A stretch of 64,000 nt of DNA from contig NZ_SMKT01000030.1 in assembly GCF_004348735.1 (NCBI RefSeq), positions 1 through 64,000 of the forward strand. Reading direction: 5' to 3'. Position numbers and translations under genes: made by a program. Position 1 is the stretch's first letter, and the number at the start of each line of letters is the position of its first letter. Shown here in pieces: positions 57,730-64,000 of the stretch. This stretch comes from Actinomadura sp. KC06 (GTDB lineage Bacteria > Actinomycetota > Actinomycetes > Streptosporangiales > Streptosporangiaceae). The notes below the pieces were generated by a model. The model saw only the letters and a program-made list of their open reading frames with translations, made no database searches and was not told where the DNA came from.

Positions 57730-58937
57730 AGCCGCCTGCTCTCACCAGCGCGTTCTCGGTCCCCGAGCACGTGCGGCCGCTGCGCGAGGCCGTCCACCGG
57801 TTCCTCACCGAGCGCGTCGAACCCGTCGAGCACGCGCTGGACGTGCGCAGCCCCGAATCCCGCGAGCTGCTCGCGGAACTGCAGTCGCAGGCCAAGAAGG
57901 AAGGGCTGTGGGCGCTCGGGCACCCGGCGGAGATCGGGGGCGGCGGGATGCCGTTCCTCGACTACGTCTACGTGAACGAGATCCAGGGCCGCTCGGACTT
58001 CGGGCAGTACGCCCTCGGCACCTGGACGCTCCAGGACTCGCTCATGCTCAGCCGGCACGCCGAGGGCGAGGTCCGCGACCGCTTCCTCGACCCGCTGGTG
58101 CGCGGCGCCATCGGGCCGAGCTTCGCCATGACCGAGCCGGACGTCGCGTCCTCCGACCCGACCCAGCTCGAGACCTCCGCCCGGCTGGAGGACGGCGAGT
58201 GGGTGCTGAACGGCCGCAAATGGTTCATCACGGGCGCCGGTGACGCGGCCTTCACCACGGTCCTGTGCCGGACGGAGCCGGACGACACGCCGCCGCACCG
58301 CGCGTTCTCGCTGATCGTCGTCCCGACGGACACGCCGGGGTACCGGATCGTCCGCGAGACGCCCGTGCTCGGGATCGAGGGCGGGCACTACGAGCTGTCC
58401 CTGACCGACGTGCGGGTCCCCGCCGGCCACCTGCTCGGCGAGCGCGGCGCCGGCTTCGCGATCGCCCAGGAGCGGCTCGGCCCCGGACGCATCTTCCACT
58501 GCATGCGCTGGCTCGGACAGGCGCAGCGGGCCTTCGAGCTGATGTGCGACCGGCTGAACAGCCGGACGCTGAAGGGCGAGAAGCTGGGCGGGCGGCAGCT
58601 GATGCAGCAGCACGTGTTCGAGAGCTGGGCGCAGATCCAGTCGTGCCGCCTGCTCACCCTGGACGCCGCCAGCAGGATCGACCGCGGCCACGACGCGCGC
58701 GTCGAGATCGGCGCGATCAAGGTCGTCGGGGCGCGGATGCTGCACGACGTCATCGACCGGGCCGTCCAGGTGCACGGGGCGGCGGGCCTCACCGACGACA
58801 CGCCGCTGAGCCGGATGTACCGCGCCGCGCGGTTCGGGCGCATCTACGACGGCGCGGACGAGGTGCACGTGGTCAACGTCGGGCGGCGGCTGCTCCGCGA
58901 GTTCGAGCGCGGGAACGGCTGGGACTTCGGAGCGTGA
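57726..58937 (+). CDS. Acyl-CoA dehydrogenase, ACAD11-like
   Basis: A 403-residue FAD acyl-CoA dehydrogenase fold. Blocks: EGLWALGHPAEIGGGGMPFLDYVYVNEIQGRS, SFAMTEPDVASSDPTQLETSA, WVLNGRKWFITGAGDAAF, ERLGPGRIFHCMRWLGQAQRAFELMCDR, RVEIGAIKVVGARMLHDVIDRAVQVHGAAGLTDDTPLSRMYRAAR and DGADEVHVVNVGRRLL. The MRWxGxxxRAFxLMC and DGxDEVH patterns are those of the ACAD10/11 group, in which an ACAD acts with an APH-type kinase on 4-hydroxyacyl-CoAs. The kinase gene follows 25 bases later, supporting that reading. A simple dehydrogenase role remains possible. Confidence 0.92.
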   Translation: MKPPALTSAFSVPEHVRPLREAVHRFLTERVEPVEHALDVRSPESRELLAELQSQAKKEGLWALGHPAEIGGGGMPFLDYVYVNEIQGRSDFGQYALGTWTLQDSLMLSRHAEGEVRDRFLDPLVRGAIGPSFAMTEPDVASSDPTQLETSARLEDGEWVLNGRKWFITGAGDAAFTTVLCRTEPDDTPPHRAFSLIVVPTDTPGYRIVRETPVLGIEGGHYELSLTDVRVPAGHLLGERGAGFAIAQERLGPGRIFHCMRWLGQAQRAFELMCDRLNSRTLKGEKLGGRQLMQQHVFESWAQIQSCRLLTLDAASRIDRGHDARVEIGAIKVVGARMLHDVIDRAVQVHGAAGLTDDTPLSRMYRAARFGRIYDGADEVHVVNVGRRLLREFERGNGWDFGA

Positions 58938-58962
58938 GCGTGGACGGCGAATGGGGCGGGGC

Positions 58963-60015
58963 ATGGTGACGAACGGAGCCGGGGCCGGGGCCGGGCTGGA
59001 CGAGCTCGTCCGTCCCGACCTGCTCGGCCCCGCCGTGGCCGAGGCGACGGGCGACGCGCGGTGGGCGGAGCTGACCGCGACGCTGCTGGCCGGGGGGAAG
59101 TCGAACCTGACGTTCCTGCTGGCCAGCGCGGCGGGTGAGCTGGTGATGCGCAGGCCGCCGTCCGGCGAGCTGCTGCCCAGCGCGCACGACATGGGACGCG
59201 AGGCGCGGGTCCAGCGCGCCCTCGGCCCGTCCCCGGTGCCGGTTCCCCGCATCGTCCTCAGCGATGACGGCGCCCTCACCGGCTCGCCCTTCTACGTCAT
59301 GGAGCGCGTGCGCGGCCACGTCATCCGGGACCGCATTCCCGACGGGTACGCCGACGGCCCCGGCCAGCGGGCCGAGATGGCGTTCGCGCTGGTCGACGCG
59401 CTGGCGGCCCTGCACCGCGTCGACCCGAAGTCGGTCGGGCTGGACGGCTTCGGCAGGCCGGACGGCTTCCTCGCCCGGCAGGTCCGGCGCTGGAACGACC
59501 AGTGGCGGCGCTCCCGCACCGAGGCCGTGGCACCCGTGGAAGAGCTGGGGCGCCGTATCGCCGAGTCGGTGCCCGCGTCGCAGCGGGACGCGATCGTCCA
59601 CGGAGACTTCCGGCTCGACAACTGCGTCATGGACGCGGACGACCCCGGCACGGTGCGGGCCGTCCTCGACTGGGAGATGTCCACGCTCGGCGACCCGCTG
59701 ACCGATCTCGCGCTGCTGCTGTTCTACTGGCAGGAGCCCGGCGAGCCGGGGCTGCGGCTGACCCCGGCCGTCACCGGCCTCCCCGGCTTCCCGCCGCGCA
59801 GCGAGATCGCCGACCGCTACGCGCGCCAGGCGGGCGTGGAGCTGCCCGACCTGCCCTTCTACGAGGCGCTGGCGCATTTCAAATGCGCGGTGATCACCCA
59901 GGGCATCGCCGTCCGCGTGCGGGCGGGCGCGATGGCCGGTCAGGAGTTCGGCGACCTCGACGGCGAGGTCCGCGAGATCGCCGAGCGCGGCCTGCGGCGG
60001 CTCGACGCCGGCTGA
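58963..60015 (+). CDS. APH-type phosphotransferase (ACAD10/11 kinase-domain-like, LvaA-like)
   Basis: A 350-residue kinase-like protein. The N-lobe has LLAGGKSNLTFLLASAAGELVMRRPPSGELLPSAHDMGREARVQRAL; the catalytic loop is DAIVHGDFRLDNCVMD near residue 210 and the metal-binding Asp lies in VLDWEMSTLGDPLTDLALLL near 229. The SNLTF, RRPPxG and HDMxREARV patterns match the kinase that is fused to or paired with ACADs. Such enzymes phosphorylate the 4-hydroxyl of 4-hydroxyacyl-CoA so that the ACAD partner can remove it. ATG at 58963 has GGGGCGGGG upstream; ATG 58951 is an alternative. Antibiotic resistance is an unlikely role here. Confidence 0.92.
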   Translation: MVTNGAGAGAGLDELVRPDLLGPAVAEATGDARWAELTATLLAGGKSNLTFLLASAAGELVMRRPPSGELLPSAHDMGREARVQRALGPSPVPVPRIVLSDDGALTGSPFYVMERVRGHVIRDRIPDGYADGPGQRAEMAFALVDALAALHRVDPKSVGLDGFGRPDGFLARQVRRWNDQWRRSRTEAVAPVEELGRRIAESVPASQRDAIVHGDFRLDNCVMDADDPGTVRAVLDWEMSTLGDPLTDLALLLFYWQEPGEPGLRLTPAVTGLPGFPPRSEIADRYARQAGVELPDLPFYEALAHFKCAVITQGIAVRVRAGAMAGQEFGDLDGEVREIAERGLRRLDAG

Positions 60016-60087
60016 GGCCGGCTGGAGGCCGGCTATTGAGAATGACTTCAGTTTTCTGCTAATAACGGGTGACCCGGAGGCGTATTC

Positions 60088-61632
60088 ATGGACGACCGTT
60101 TCACCGGTTCGCTGGCCGATATGGCCGATCACTGGGCCCGGGAGGCGCCCGAGGGGCCGGCCACCGGCAACGCGGGCGGCAGGCTGCTCACCTTCGGCGC
60201 GCTCGCGCACCGGTCCGCGCAGGTCGCGAACGCCCTGGCGGACTCCGGCGGCCCCGTCGCCTACCTCGGCCGGGACTCCGCCGTCTGGGCCGAGCTGATG
60301 GTGGGCGCGAACCGGCGCGGCGTCCCCGCCGTCCCGCTCAACTGGCGGCTCGCGCCGGGCGAGCTGGCGCGCGTCCTCGACCACGCCCGGCCGGGGACGA
60401 TCGTCAGCGACGCCGCGTACCTGCCCGCGCTGGGCGTGACGGACGAGGCCGCCGGGGAGAACACCGTGGTCCTCGGCGGCGACCTCAGCGTCGCGGGAGG
60501 CTACGACGCCTGGCTGGACGGGCGGTCCGCCGTCGCCGACCCGCGTCCGGCCGACCCCGGCGCGGCGACCCTGCTCATCTACACCTCCGGGACGTCGGGG
60601 CAGCCGAAGGCGGTGCAGCTGACCAACGGCAACATCGCGGCGAACCTCACGTCGTCCGCGCCGTGGGAGGTCGGCCCGGGATCGGTGGTGTGCGTCCCGT
60701 CCCCGCTGTTCCACGTCTCGGGGACGGGCTGGCTGTTCTACTGCCTGGGCCGGGGCGCCCGGTCGGTCTTCCTCACCGACGCGTCGCCGGAGGGGGTCCT
60801 GCGCGTGCTGCAGGACGTCCGGGCCACGCACATGCTGAGCGTCCCGGCCGTCGTCCAGACCCTGGTCCAGAGCCCCGCGGTGGCGGGCGCCGACCTGAGC
60901 AGCCTGGACACGCTGATCTACGGCGGGTCGCCGATGCCGCCCGCCGTGATCGAGGAGGCCCGGACGGTGCTCGGCTGCGACCTCGTCCAGAGCTACGGGA
61001 TGACCGAGGCCTGCGGGCCCATCACGTTCCTCGGCCCCGAGGACCATCGCAGGGGAGGCGCGCGGCTCGCGTCCGCCGGGCGCGCCGCCGACGGGGTCGA
61101 GATCCAGATCCGCGACCCCGGGACCGAGAACGAGCTGCCCGCCGGGGCCACCGGCGAGGTCTGGATGCGCAGCGCGCTGCTCACCCCCGGATACCTCGGC
61201 GGCGAGGCCGACAACGCCCGCGCCTTCCGCGCCGGGGGCTGGTTCCGCACCGGCGACGCCGGCCACCTGGACGGGGACGGTTACCTGTTCCTGACCGACC
61301 GCATCACGGACATGATCATCACCGGCGGCGAGAACGTCCATCCCGTGGAGGTCGAGAACGTCCTGGCCGAGCACCCGGACGTGGCGGAGGTCGCCGTCGT
61401 CGGCGTCCCCGACCAGCGCTGGGGCGAGACGGTCGCCGCGATGGTCGTCGCCAGGGGCGGCGCCGTGCCCACCGAGCCGGAGCTGATCGCCTTCTGCCGG
61501 GATCGGCTCGCGCACTACAAATGCCCGACCCGGGTCGACCTGGTCGGCGAACTGCCCCGCACGCCCAGCGGCAAGGTGCTCAAACGGCGGCTCCGCGAGC
61601 TGGCCGTCCCGCGCGTCTCAGGCGCGCATTAG
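60088..61632 (+). CDS. Acyl-CoA synthetase (AMP-binding, class I adenylate-forming)
   Basis: A 514-residue ANL enzyme that would activate an organic acid to its CoA thioester. P-loop-like motif LLIYTSGTSGQPKAVQLTNGNI near residue 168, LVQSYGMTEACGPITFLGPEDHRRG near 310, GWFRTGDAGHLDGDGYLFLTDRITDMIITGGENVHPVEVEN near 388-425 and the final Lys in PRTPSGKVLKRRLREL. ATG at 60088 has CCGGAGGCG upstream. The 72-base gap before it contains three GCCGGCT repeats and an AT-rich stretch with a possible weak promoter (TTGAGA at 60036, TAATAA at 60060), so it may also be transcribed separately from the kinase. Confidence 0.94.
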   Translation: MDDRFTGSLADMADHWAREAPEGPATGNAGGRLLTFGALAHRSAQVANALADSGGPVAYLGRDSAVWAELMVGANRRGVPAVPLNWRLAPGELARVLDHARPGTIVSDAAYLPALGVTDEAAGENTVVLGGDLSVAGGYDAWLDGRSAVADPRPADPGAATLLIYTSGTSGQPKAVQLTNGNIAANLTSSAPWEVGPGSVVCVPSPLFHVSGTGWLFYCLGRGARSVFLTDASPEGVLRVLQDVRATHMLSVPAVVQTLVQSPAVAGADLSSLDTLIYGGSPMPPAVIEEARTVLGCDLVQSYGMTEACGPITFLGPEDHRRGGARLASAGRAADGVEIQIRDPGTENELPAGATGEVWMRSALLTPGYLGGEADNARAFRAGGWFRTGDAGHLDGDGYLFLTDRITDMIITGGENVHPVEVENVLAEHPDVAEVAVVGVPDQRWGETVAAMVVARGGAVPTEPELIAFCRDRLAHYKCPTRVDLVGELPRTPSGKVLKRRLRELAVPRVSGAH

Positions 61633-61646
61633 CAGAAGGACCGCCT

Positions 61647-62813
61647 TTGCGTATCGTCGAGATCCGAGAGATATCCGTTCCGCTGCAGGGGAACGTGGCC
61701 AATTCCGTGGTCAGCTTCGCCGACCACACCGTTTCCCTGGTAGCGGTGATCAGCGATGTGCGCAGGAATGGGCGCCTGCTCGCCGGAGTGGCGTTCAACT
61801 CCATCGGACGCTTCGCCCAGGGCGGCATCCTGCGCGACCGGATGATCCCGCGCGTGCTCAGCGCCGACCCGGATTCGCTGCTCGCCCCCGACACCGGGCT
61901 CCTCGACCCGGGACGCGTCCTGCAGCGCGCCATGAAGGACGAGAAGCCCGGCGGTCACGGCGACCGCGCCGCCGCTGCCGCCGCCGTCGAACTCGCCTGC
62001 TGGGATCTGCTCGCCAAATACGCGGGCGAACCGGCGTACGCCGTCATCGGCAAGACGTACGGGCGCGCGCCGGAAAGCGACGGCGTCCCCGTCTATGCCG
62101 CCGGGGGCTATTACCGTCCCGGCGACGACATCGGGCAATTGACGGCCGAACTGCGCGGCTACCGGGACGACGGATATCCGGCCGTGAAGATGAAGATCGG
62201 CGGCCTGCCGCTCGCCGACGACCTGCGCCGCGTCGAGGCGGCCGTCGAGGCGATGGGCGGTGGCGCCGCGGTCGCCGTCGACGCCAACGGGCGGTTCGGC
62301 TGGACGCAGGCGCACGCGTACGCCGAGGCCCTCGCCGGCCACGGGCTCCGCTGGTACGAGGAGGCCGTGGACCCGCTCGACTTCGACCTGCACCGCAGGC
62401 TCGCGGAGATCTACCCGGGAGCCGTCGCCACCGGCGAGAACCTGTTCTCCGTCCAGGACGTGAAGAACCTGCTGCTCTTCGGCGGCGTCCGACCCGACCG
62501 CGACGTGTTCCAGATGGACGCCGGGCTCAGCTACGGGCTCACCGAGTACGTGCGGATGATCGAGCTGCTGGAGGAGCACGGGTTCGACCGCCGGTCGGCG
62601 TACCCGCACGGCGGGCACCTGATCAACCTGCACATCGTGGCGGGTCTCGGCCTCGGCGGTTGCGAGGCCTATCCGGGGGTGTTCCAGCCGTTCGGCGGCT
62701 ACGGCCCCGGCTGCCGCCTGGCGGACGGCCGGATCCGCCCCGCCGACGATCCCGGCTTCGGCCTCGAAGCGAAGCCGGGCCTTTCAGCGGAGATCGCGCG
62801 GCTGCTCGACTGA
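61647..62813 (+). CDS. Enolase-superfamily dehydratase, D-tartrate dehydratase-like
   Basis: A 388-residue mandelate-racemase-group protein. Catalytic features: VKMKIGG (KxK) near residue 182, VDANGRFGW (metal Asp) near 211, WYEEAVDPLDF (metal Glu) near 237, VATGENLFSVQDVKNLL (metal Glu) near 262, and His in AYPHGGHLINLHIVAGLGLGGCE near 320. The N-terminal SFADHTVSLVAVISDVRRNG and VLQRAMKDEKPGGHGDRAAA segments and FNSIGRFAQGG match the D-tartrate dehydratase (TarD) subgroup closely. It should dehydrate a 2-hydroxy (di)acid. TTG at 61647 has AGAAGGA upstream. It sits directly after the ligase. Confidence 0.9.
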   Translation: MRIVEIREISVPLQGNVANSVVSFADHTVSLVAVISDVRRNGRLLAGVAFNSIGRFAQGGILRDRMIPRVLSADPDSLLAPDTGLLDPGRVLQRAMKDEKPGGHGDRAAAAAAVELACWDLLAKYAGEPAYAVIGKTYGRAPESDGVPVYAAGGYYRPGDDIGQLTAELRGYRDDGYPAVKMKIGGLPLADDLRRVEAAVEAMGGGAAVAVDANGRFGWTQAHAYAEALAGHGLRWYEEAVDPLDFDLHRRLAEIYPGAVATGENLFSVQDVKNLLLFGGVRPDRDVFQMDAGLSYGLTEYVRMIELLEEHGFDRRSAYPHGGHLINLHIVAGLGLGGCEAYPGVFQPFGGYGPGCRLADGRIRPADDPGFGLEAKPGLSAEIARLLD

Positions 62814-62831
62814 GCCCCATAAGGAGCAGGC

Positions 62832-63785
62832 ATGAGCGTGGAGAGGGAAGTCATGAGGATCGCGGTGGTCGGCTGCGGGGCGATGGGGTCGGTGTACGCC
62901 GGACGGCTAGCGTCCGCGGGCCACGACGTTCTCGTCGTCGACAGGTGGGCCGCGCACATGGCGGCCATCGCCGAGAACGGGCTTCAGGTGTCCGGGCCGG
63001 CTGGGGAGTTCCGGGTCTCGGTCCAGGCGCACACCTCCGCTCCCGACGATCCGGTGGATCTCGTCGTCCTCGCGGTGAAGGCGGCGGACGTCGAATCCGC
63101 GACGGCCGAGGCGCGGCCGCTCATCGGGCCCGCGACCATCGTCCTCACCATCCAGAACGGTTTCGGCTCGGCCGACGTCGTCGCCGCGGAACTCGGGGGC
63201 GACCGGCTCGCCGTCGGGGTGGCGAGCGGGTTCGGCGCGTCGGTGAAGGGTCCGGGAAACGTCCACCACAACGCGATGCGCGCGCTCCGTTTCGGCGGCC
63301 ACAGCGGGCTCGACCATTCCGAGGTCGAGCGCGTGGCCGCGGCATGGCGGCTCGGCGGATTCGACGCCCAAGCCGTTTCCGACATCGCCGCGATGCAATG
63401 GGAAAAGCTCATCTGCAACGTCGCCTACAGCGCTCCGTGCGCGCTGACCGGGCTGACGGTCGGCGAAGTCATGGACGACGAGCACATGGGCCCGGTCAGC
63501 CGCGCGGCGGCCACCGAGGCATGGGACACCGCACGCGCCCTCGGCGTCGCCATATCGGCGCCGGACCCTGTCGAGTTCGTCCGCGACTTCGGGGCGCAGA
63601 TGCCGGCCGCGAAGCCGTCCGCGCTCCTCGACCACGAGGCCCGGCGCGTCAGCGAGATCATGTTCATCAACGGCGCGGTGCCCCGCGAGGCCGCCAAGGC
63701 GGGCCGGGACGCCCCGGTGAACGCCACGCTGACGGCCCTGGTCCGCGCCCGCGAGACCGCGTGGGCGAACGATCAACCGGCCTGA
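62832..63785 (+). CDS. 2-dehydropantoate 2-reductase family (PanE/ApbA-like) ketoacid reductase
   Basis: A 317-residue NADP-dependent reductase fold. The glycine motif MRIAVVGCGAMGSVYAGRLASAGHDVLVVDRW is at the N-terminus, VDLVVLAVKAADVESA near residue 78, TIQNGFGSADVV near 108 and the PanE catalytic Lys in MQWEKLICNVAYSAPCALTG near 193. ATG at 62832 with AAGGAG; a second in-frame ATG at 62853 begins exactly at MRIAVVG. As last gene of the catabolic run it more likely reduces a 2-oxo acid made by the TarD-like dehydratase than makes pantoate. Its end overlaps the small minus-strand frame at 63773 by 13 bases. Confidence 0.9.
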   Translation: MSVEREVMRIAVVGCGAMGSVYAGRLASAGHDVLVVDRWAAHMAAIAENGLQVSGPAGEFRVSVQAHTSAPDDPVDLVVLAVKAADVESATAEARPLIGPATIVLTIQNGFGSADVVAAELGGDRLAVGVASGFGASVKGPGNVHHNAMRALRFGGHSGLDHSEVERVAAAWRLGGFDAQAVSDIAAMQWEKLICNVAYSAPCALTGLTVGEVMDDEHMGPVSRAAATEAWDTARALGVAISAPDPVEFVRDFGAQMPAAKPSALLDHEARRVSEIMFINGAVPREAAKAGRDAPVNATLTALVRARETAWANDQPA

Positions 63786-63931
63786 ACGAGGGCCCTCGCC
63801 TCAGAGAGTTCGACGCTGTCGGTGTAGACCAGGCGTTCGCTGATGACACCGTCGGCCGTGTCGGGGCGGACCACACTGAACCGTTCGTCGGCCATGCACA
63901 GATACTGCGCAGAGTCCATTATCATGCGCAT
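63773..63931 (-). CDS. Small unrecognised protein at the window edge
   Basis: A 52-residue frame beginning MRMIMDSAQYLCMADERF and ending SEARALVQAG, with in-frame ATGs at 63931, 63925 and 63919. The sequence is balanced rather than arginine/alanine-rich and looks like real protein. Two tandem palindromes start 11 bases upstream of the first ATG, as expected for a regulated promoter. The frame stays open to the window end, so it could instead be the 3' part of a longer gene. No domain recognised; it is not an obvious DUF397 protein. Confidence 0.45.
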   Translation of the reverse strand: MRMIMDSAQYLCMADERFSVVRPDTADGVISERLVYTDSVELSEARALVQAG

Positions 63932-63942
63932 GGGTCTTTGTC

Positions 63943-63971
63943 GGCCGTAAACGGCCAGGCCGTTAACGGCC
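63943..63971 (-). promoter_or_regulatory. Tandem 14-bp palindromes upstream of the small frame
   Basis: GGCCGTTAACGGCC (63958-63971) is a perfect palindrome; GGCCGTAAACGGCC (63943-63956) is the same with one base changed. They are spaced exactly 15 bases. This resembles a double operator for a dimeric repressor. The 215 bases after 63785 otherwise contain only the small frame. Confidence 0.6.
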
Positions 63972-64000
63972 TTGGCGGGCGCTCTTTCGCGGAAGTCCGG

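Noticed and set aside
58963..60015. Aminoglycoside or macrolide resistance kinase
   Set aside because: The SNLTF, RRPPxG and HDMxREARV patterns and the adjacent ACAD gene point to the acyl-CoA-linked kinase group instead.
58873..61515. An 880-residue minus-strand frame opposite the kinase and ligase genes
   Set aside because: Both genes on the plus strand are unmistakable, and the antisense frame has no recognisable motif.
63787..63798. CGAGGGCCCTCG palindrome after the PanE-like gene as a terminator
   Set aside because: It has no loop and lies within the coding region of the small minus-strand frame; too short to claim as a terminator.

Overview
The window is very GC-rich with strong third-position G/C bias, frequent GTG and TTG starts, ATGA/GTGA overlaps between genes, IdeR/DtxR iron boxes, and two copies of a SAM-methyltransferase family that is expanded in filamentous actinomycetes. 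It looks like a chromosomal piece of a Streptosporangiales/Thermomonosporaceae-type actinomycete (Actinomadura-like). That assignment is inferred from gene content; no rRNA, tRNA, insertion sequence, CRISPR array or prophage was seen.

Layout. 4-2344 (minus): a MoxR AAA+ ATPase operon with a DUF4129-type protein. 2432-5457 (plus): an FAD monooxygenase, a methyltransferase and an AhpD-like protein. 5522-8391 (plus): a large gene broken by an apparent one-base deletion. 8403-11813 (minus): a membrane mannosyltransferase-like protein and an LtaS-like phosphoglycerol transferase-type protein. 11868-19611: a heme/iron locus. hmuTUV and one surface protein lie on the minus strand, two paralogous surface proteins lie divergently on the plus strand, and iron boxes sit between them. 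These are followed by a DUF916-like surface protein and an Ig-like ectodomain/transmembrane/XRE-HTH fusion. 19652-22943: a DHFR-like reductase and a SIS-PfkB-aldolase amino-sugar operon with a paired operator. 23090-26792: a coiled-coil methyltransferase, secreted proteins, a serine protease, and a SRPBCC/TetR divergent pair sharing a large inverted repeat. 26789-32290: amidase, YtcJ-like amidohydrolase and an internally duplicated membrane protein, divergent from a LacI regulator. 32319-37756: a second secreted protease, the second methyltransferase, an ArsR/MFS pair and an AA10 LPMO. 37943-40568: a GNAT protein, then hydroxyquinol dioxygenase and maleylacetate reductase. 40507-44776: a two-component system divergent from two ABC-2 permeases. 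44814-45986: a PobA-like hydroxylase.

46216-63785 (all plus) is one long catabolic region: TetR, LeuCD-like dehydratase, alpha/beta hydrolase, DoxX, a complete Liv-type ABC importer (K-H-M-F-G), SDR, enoyl-CoA hydratase, VOC protein, ACAD11-like acyl-CoA dehydrogenase, APH-type kinase, acyl-CoA ligase, a D-tartrate-dehydratase-like enolase-superfamily enzyme and a PanE-like reductase. The pairing of APH kinase, ACAD, ligase and SDR matches the logic of levulinate/4-hydroxyacid catabolism (Lva enzymes; ACAD10/11), so this is read as an uptake-plus-degradation cluster for a hydroxylated organic acid. The right edge holds a small unrecognised minus-strand reading frame preceded by two tandem palindromes.

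The strongest candidates for new biology are two. The first is the iron-box-controlled surface system at 14745-19611, where a heme-locus surface domain is joined to a WxL-like domain next to a DUF916-like partner and a membrane-tethered HTH protein. The second is the 4-hydroxyacid-type cluster.
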